Origin: Salaquimonas sp.
Lineage (GTDB): Bacteria > Pseudomonadota > Alphaproteobacteria > Rhizobiales > Rhizobiaceae
Length of the DNA stretch: 5,913 bases
NCBI GenBank assembly: GCA_024639745.1
Contig: JAHEHW010000128.1
Coordinates: 1 to 5,913 of the forward strand
Direction: 5' to 3'
Below the pieces are notes generated by a model. The model was given only the letters and a program-made list of their open reading frames with translations, was not told the origin of the DNA and made no database searches. This document shows positions 5,556 to 5,913 of the stretch, piece after piece (within the stretch, counting starts at the first letter, position 1; each line of letters starts with the position of its first letter). A program made the position numbers and the translations under genes.

Positions 5556-5913
5556 GCCGCAGCTTCCTTCGCATCTTCGCTGTCCAAAATACGTCCGGAA
5601 GACACGCTGATCGTGACGTCACACCGCTCGGCCAGTTTCGGGTCATGTGTTACCAGAAGCAGAGTCGTGTGCTTTTCCTTCTGCTTGCGAAACAGAAGAT
5701 CGGCGATCATTTCGCCGGTTTTCTTGTCAAGATTACCCGTCGGCTCATCGGCAATTATCAGTTTCGGCGAAGGCGCGACTGCCCGAGCAATGGCGACGCG
5801 CTGCTGCTCACCACCAGACATCTGCCCGGGATAGTGGTCAAGCCGGTCGCCAAGTCCCACTGCCTGCAATTCCGATGCCGCGCGTTCGTACGCATCTTCC
5901 GCCCCGGCCAATT
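5552..5913 (-). CDS. ABC transporter ATP-binding protein, C-terminal part (LolD/YbbA/MacB type)
   Basis: The frame is open to the window edge, so the N-terminal half with Walker A and the Q-loop is missing; about 120 codons remain. What is visible is the C-terminal half of an ABC ATPase: signature MSGGEQQRVAIARA, Walker B KLIIADEP with the catalytic Glu, D-loop GNLD, and H-loop LLLVTHD with the switch His. QQRVAIARA followed by ADEPTGNLD is typical of the LolD/MacB/FtsE branch that works with FtsX-type permeases. It hydrolyses ATP on the cytoplasmic face and drives the adjacent permease. The stop TGA at 5552-5554 overlaps the permease start. The open frame that begins at 5911 with TTG is only the first start-like codon in the window, not the real start. 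Assignment to YbbA rather than LolD rests on the YbbP-like architecture of the partner. Confidence 0.95.
   Translation of the reverse strand, partial: LAGAEDAYERAASELQAVGLGDRLDHYPGQMSGGEQQRVAIARAVAPSPKLIIADEPTGNLDKKTGEMIADLLFRKQKEKHTTLLLVTHDPKLAERCDVTISVSSGRILDSEDAKEAAA
5563..5569 (-). promoter_or_regulatory. Ribosome binding site and ATGA overlap coupling ATPase to permease
   Basis: AAGGAAG on the minus strand lies within the last codons of the ATPase gene, 7 bases before the permease ATG (5555-5553). That ATG shares bases with the ATPase TGA (5554-5552), so translation of the two is probably coupled. Confidence 0.75.

Noticed and set aside
5187..5834. Open frame of 215 codons on the plus strand, antisense to the ABC transporter genes
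   Set aside because: It crosses the junction of two well-supported minus-strand genes, has no recognisable domain and an arginine/serine-rich composition typical of antisense shadows.

Overview
The window looks like ordinary chromosomal DNA of an alphaproteobacterium of the Hyphomicrobiales, most likely the Brucella/Ochrobactrum group. This is judged by eye from three things: a DUF2794 protein (a family largely confined to alphaproteobacteria), the style of the Bax-inhibitor-1 and DUF1223 proteins, and moderate-to-high GC with dense coding. The genus is an inference. I see no transposase, integrase, tRNA, rRNA, CRISPR array or other sign of recent transfer.

Layout. Positions 1-549 (+) hold the C-terminal part of a DUF1223 thioredoxin-fold protein, followed by an intrinsic terminator at about 574-606. 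Positions 550-875 are non-coding and contain a long imperfect hairpin (651-711) with a G-rich loop, then a weak promoter candidate for the next gene. Positions 876-1325 (+) encode a DUF2794 protein of unknown function. It ends one base from the stop codon of a convergent GNAT acetyltransferase of the phosphinothricin/methionine-sulfone type (1327-1920, -). The acetyltransferase has its own promoter candidate and lies just beyond a textbook terminator (2022-2048) that closes the next minus-strand gene.

That next gene (2074-2814, -) is a seven-helix Bax inhibitor-1/YccA-family membrane protein. It has a good ribosome binding site and a promoter candidate that carries an inverted repeat across its -35 region. 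Upstream of it on the same strand is a two-gene ABC transporter operon: an 867-residue FtsX-type permease of the YbbP class (2952-5555) and the C-terminal end of its YbbA/LolD-like ATPase (5552-5913, cut by the window edge). The two are coupled by an ATGA stop/start overlap.

How they work together. Only the ATPase and permease form a clear functional unit, a mechanotransmission or extraction type ABC system acting on something in the envelope. No terminator is visible between the permease and the Bax-inhibitor gene, so read-through is possible although the latter has its own promoter candidate. The other genes are housekeeping singletons of unrelated or unknown role. I found no convincing undescribed multi-gene system; the most notable unexplained item is the hairpin at 651-711.
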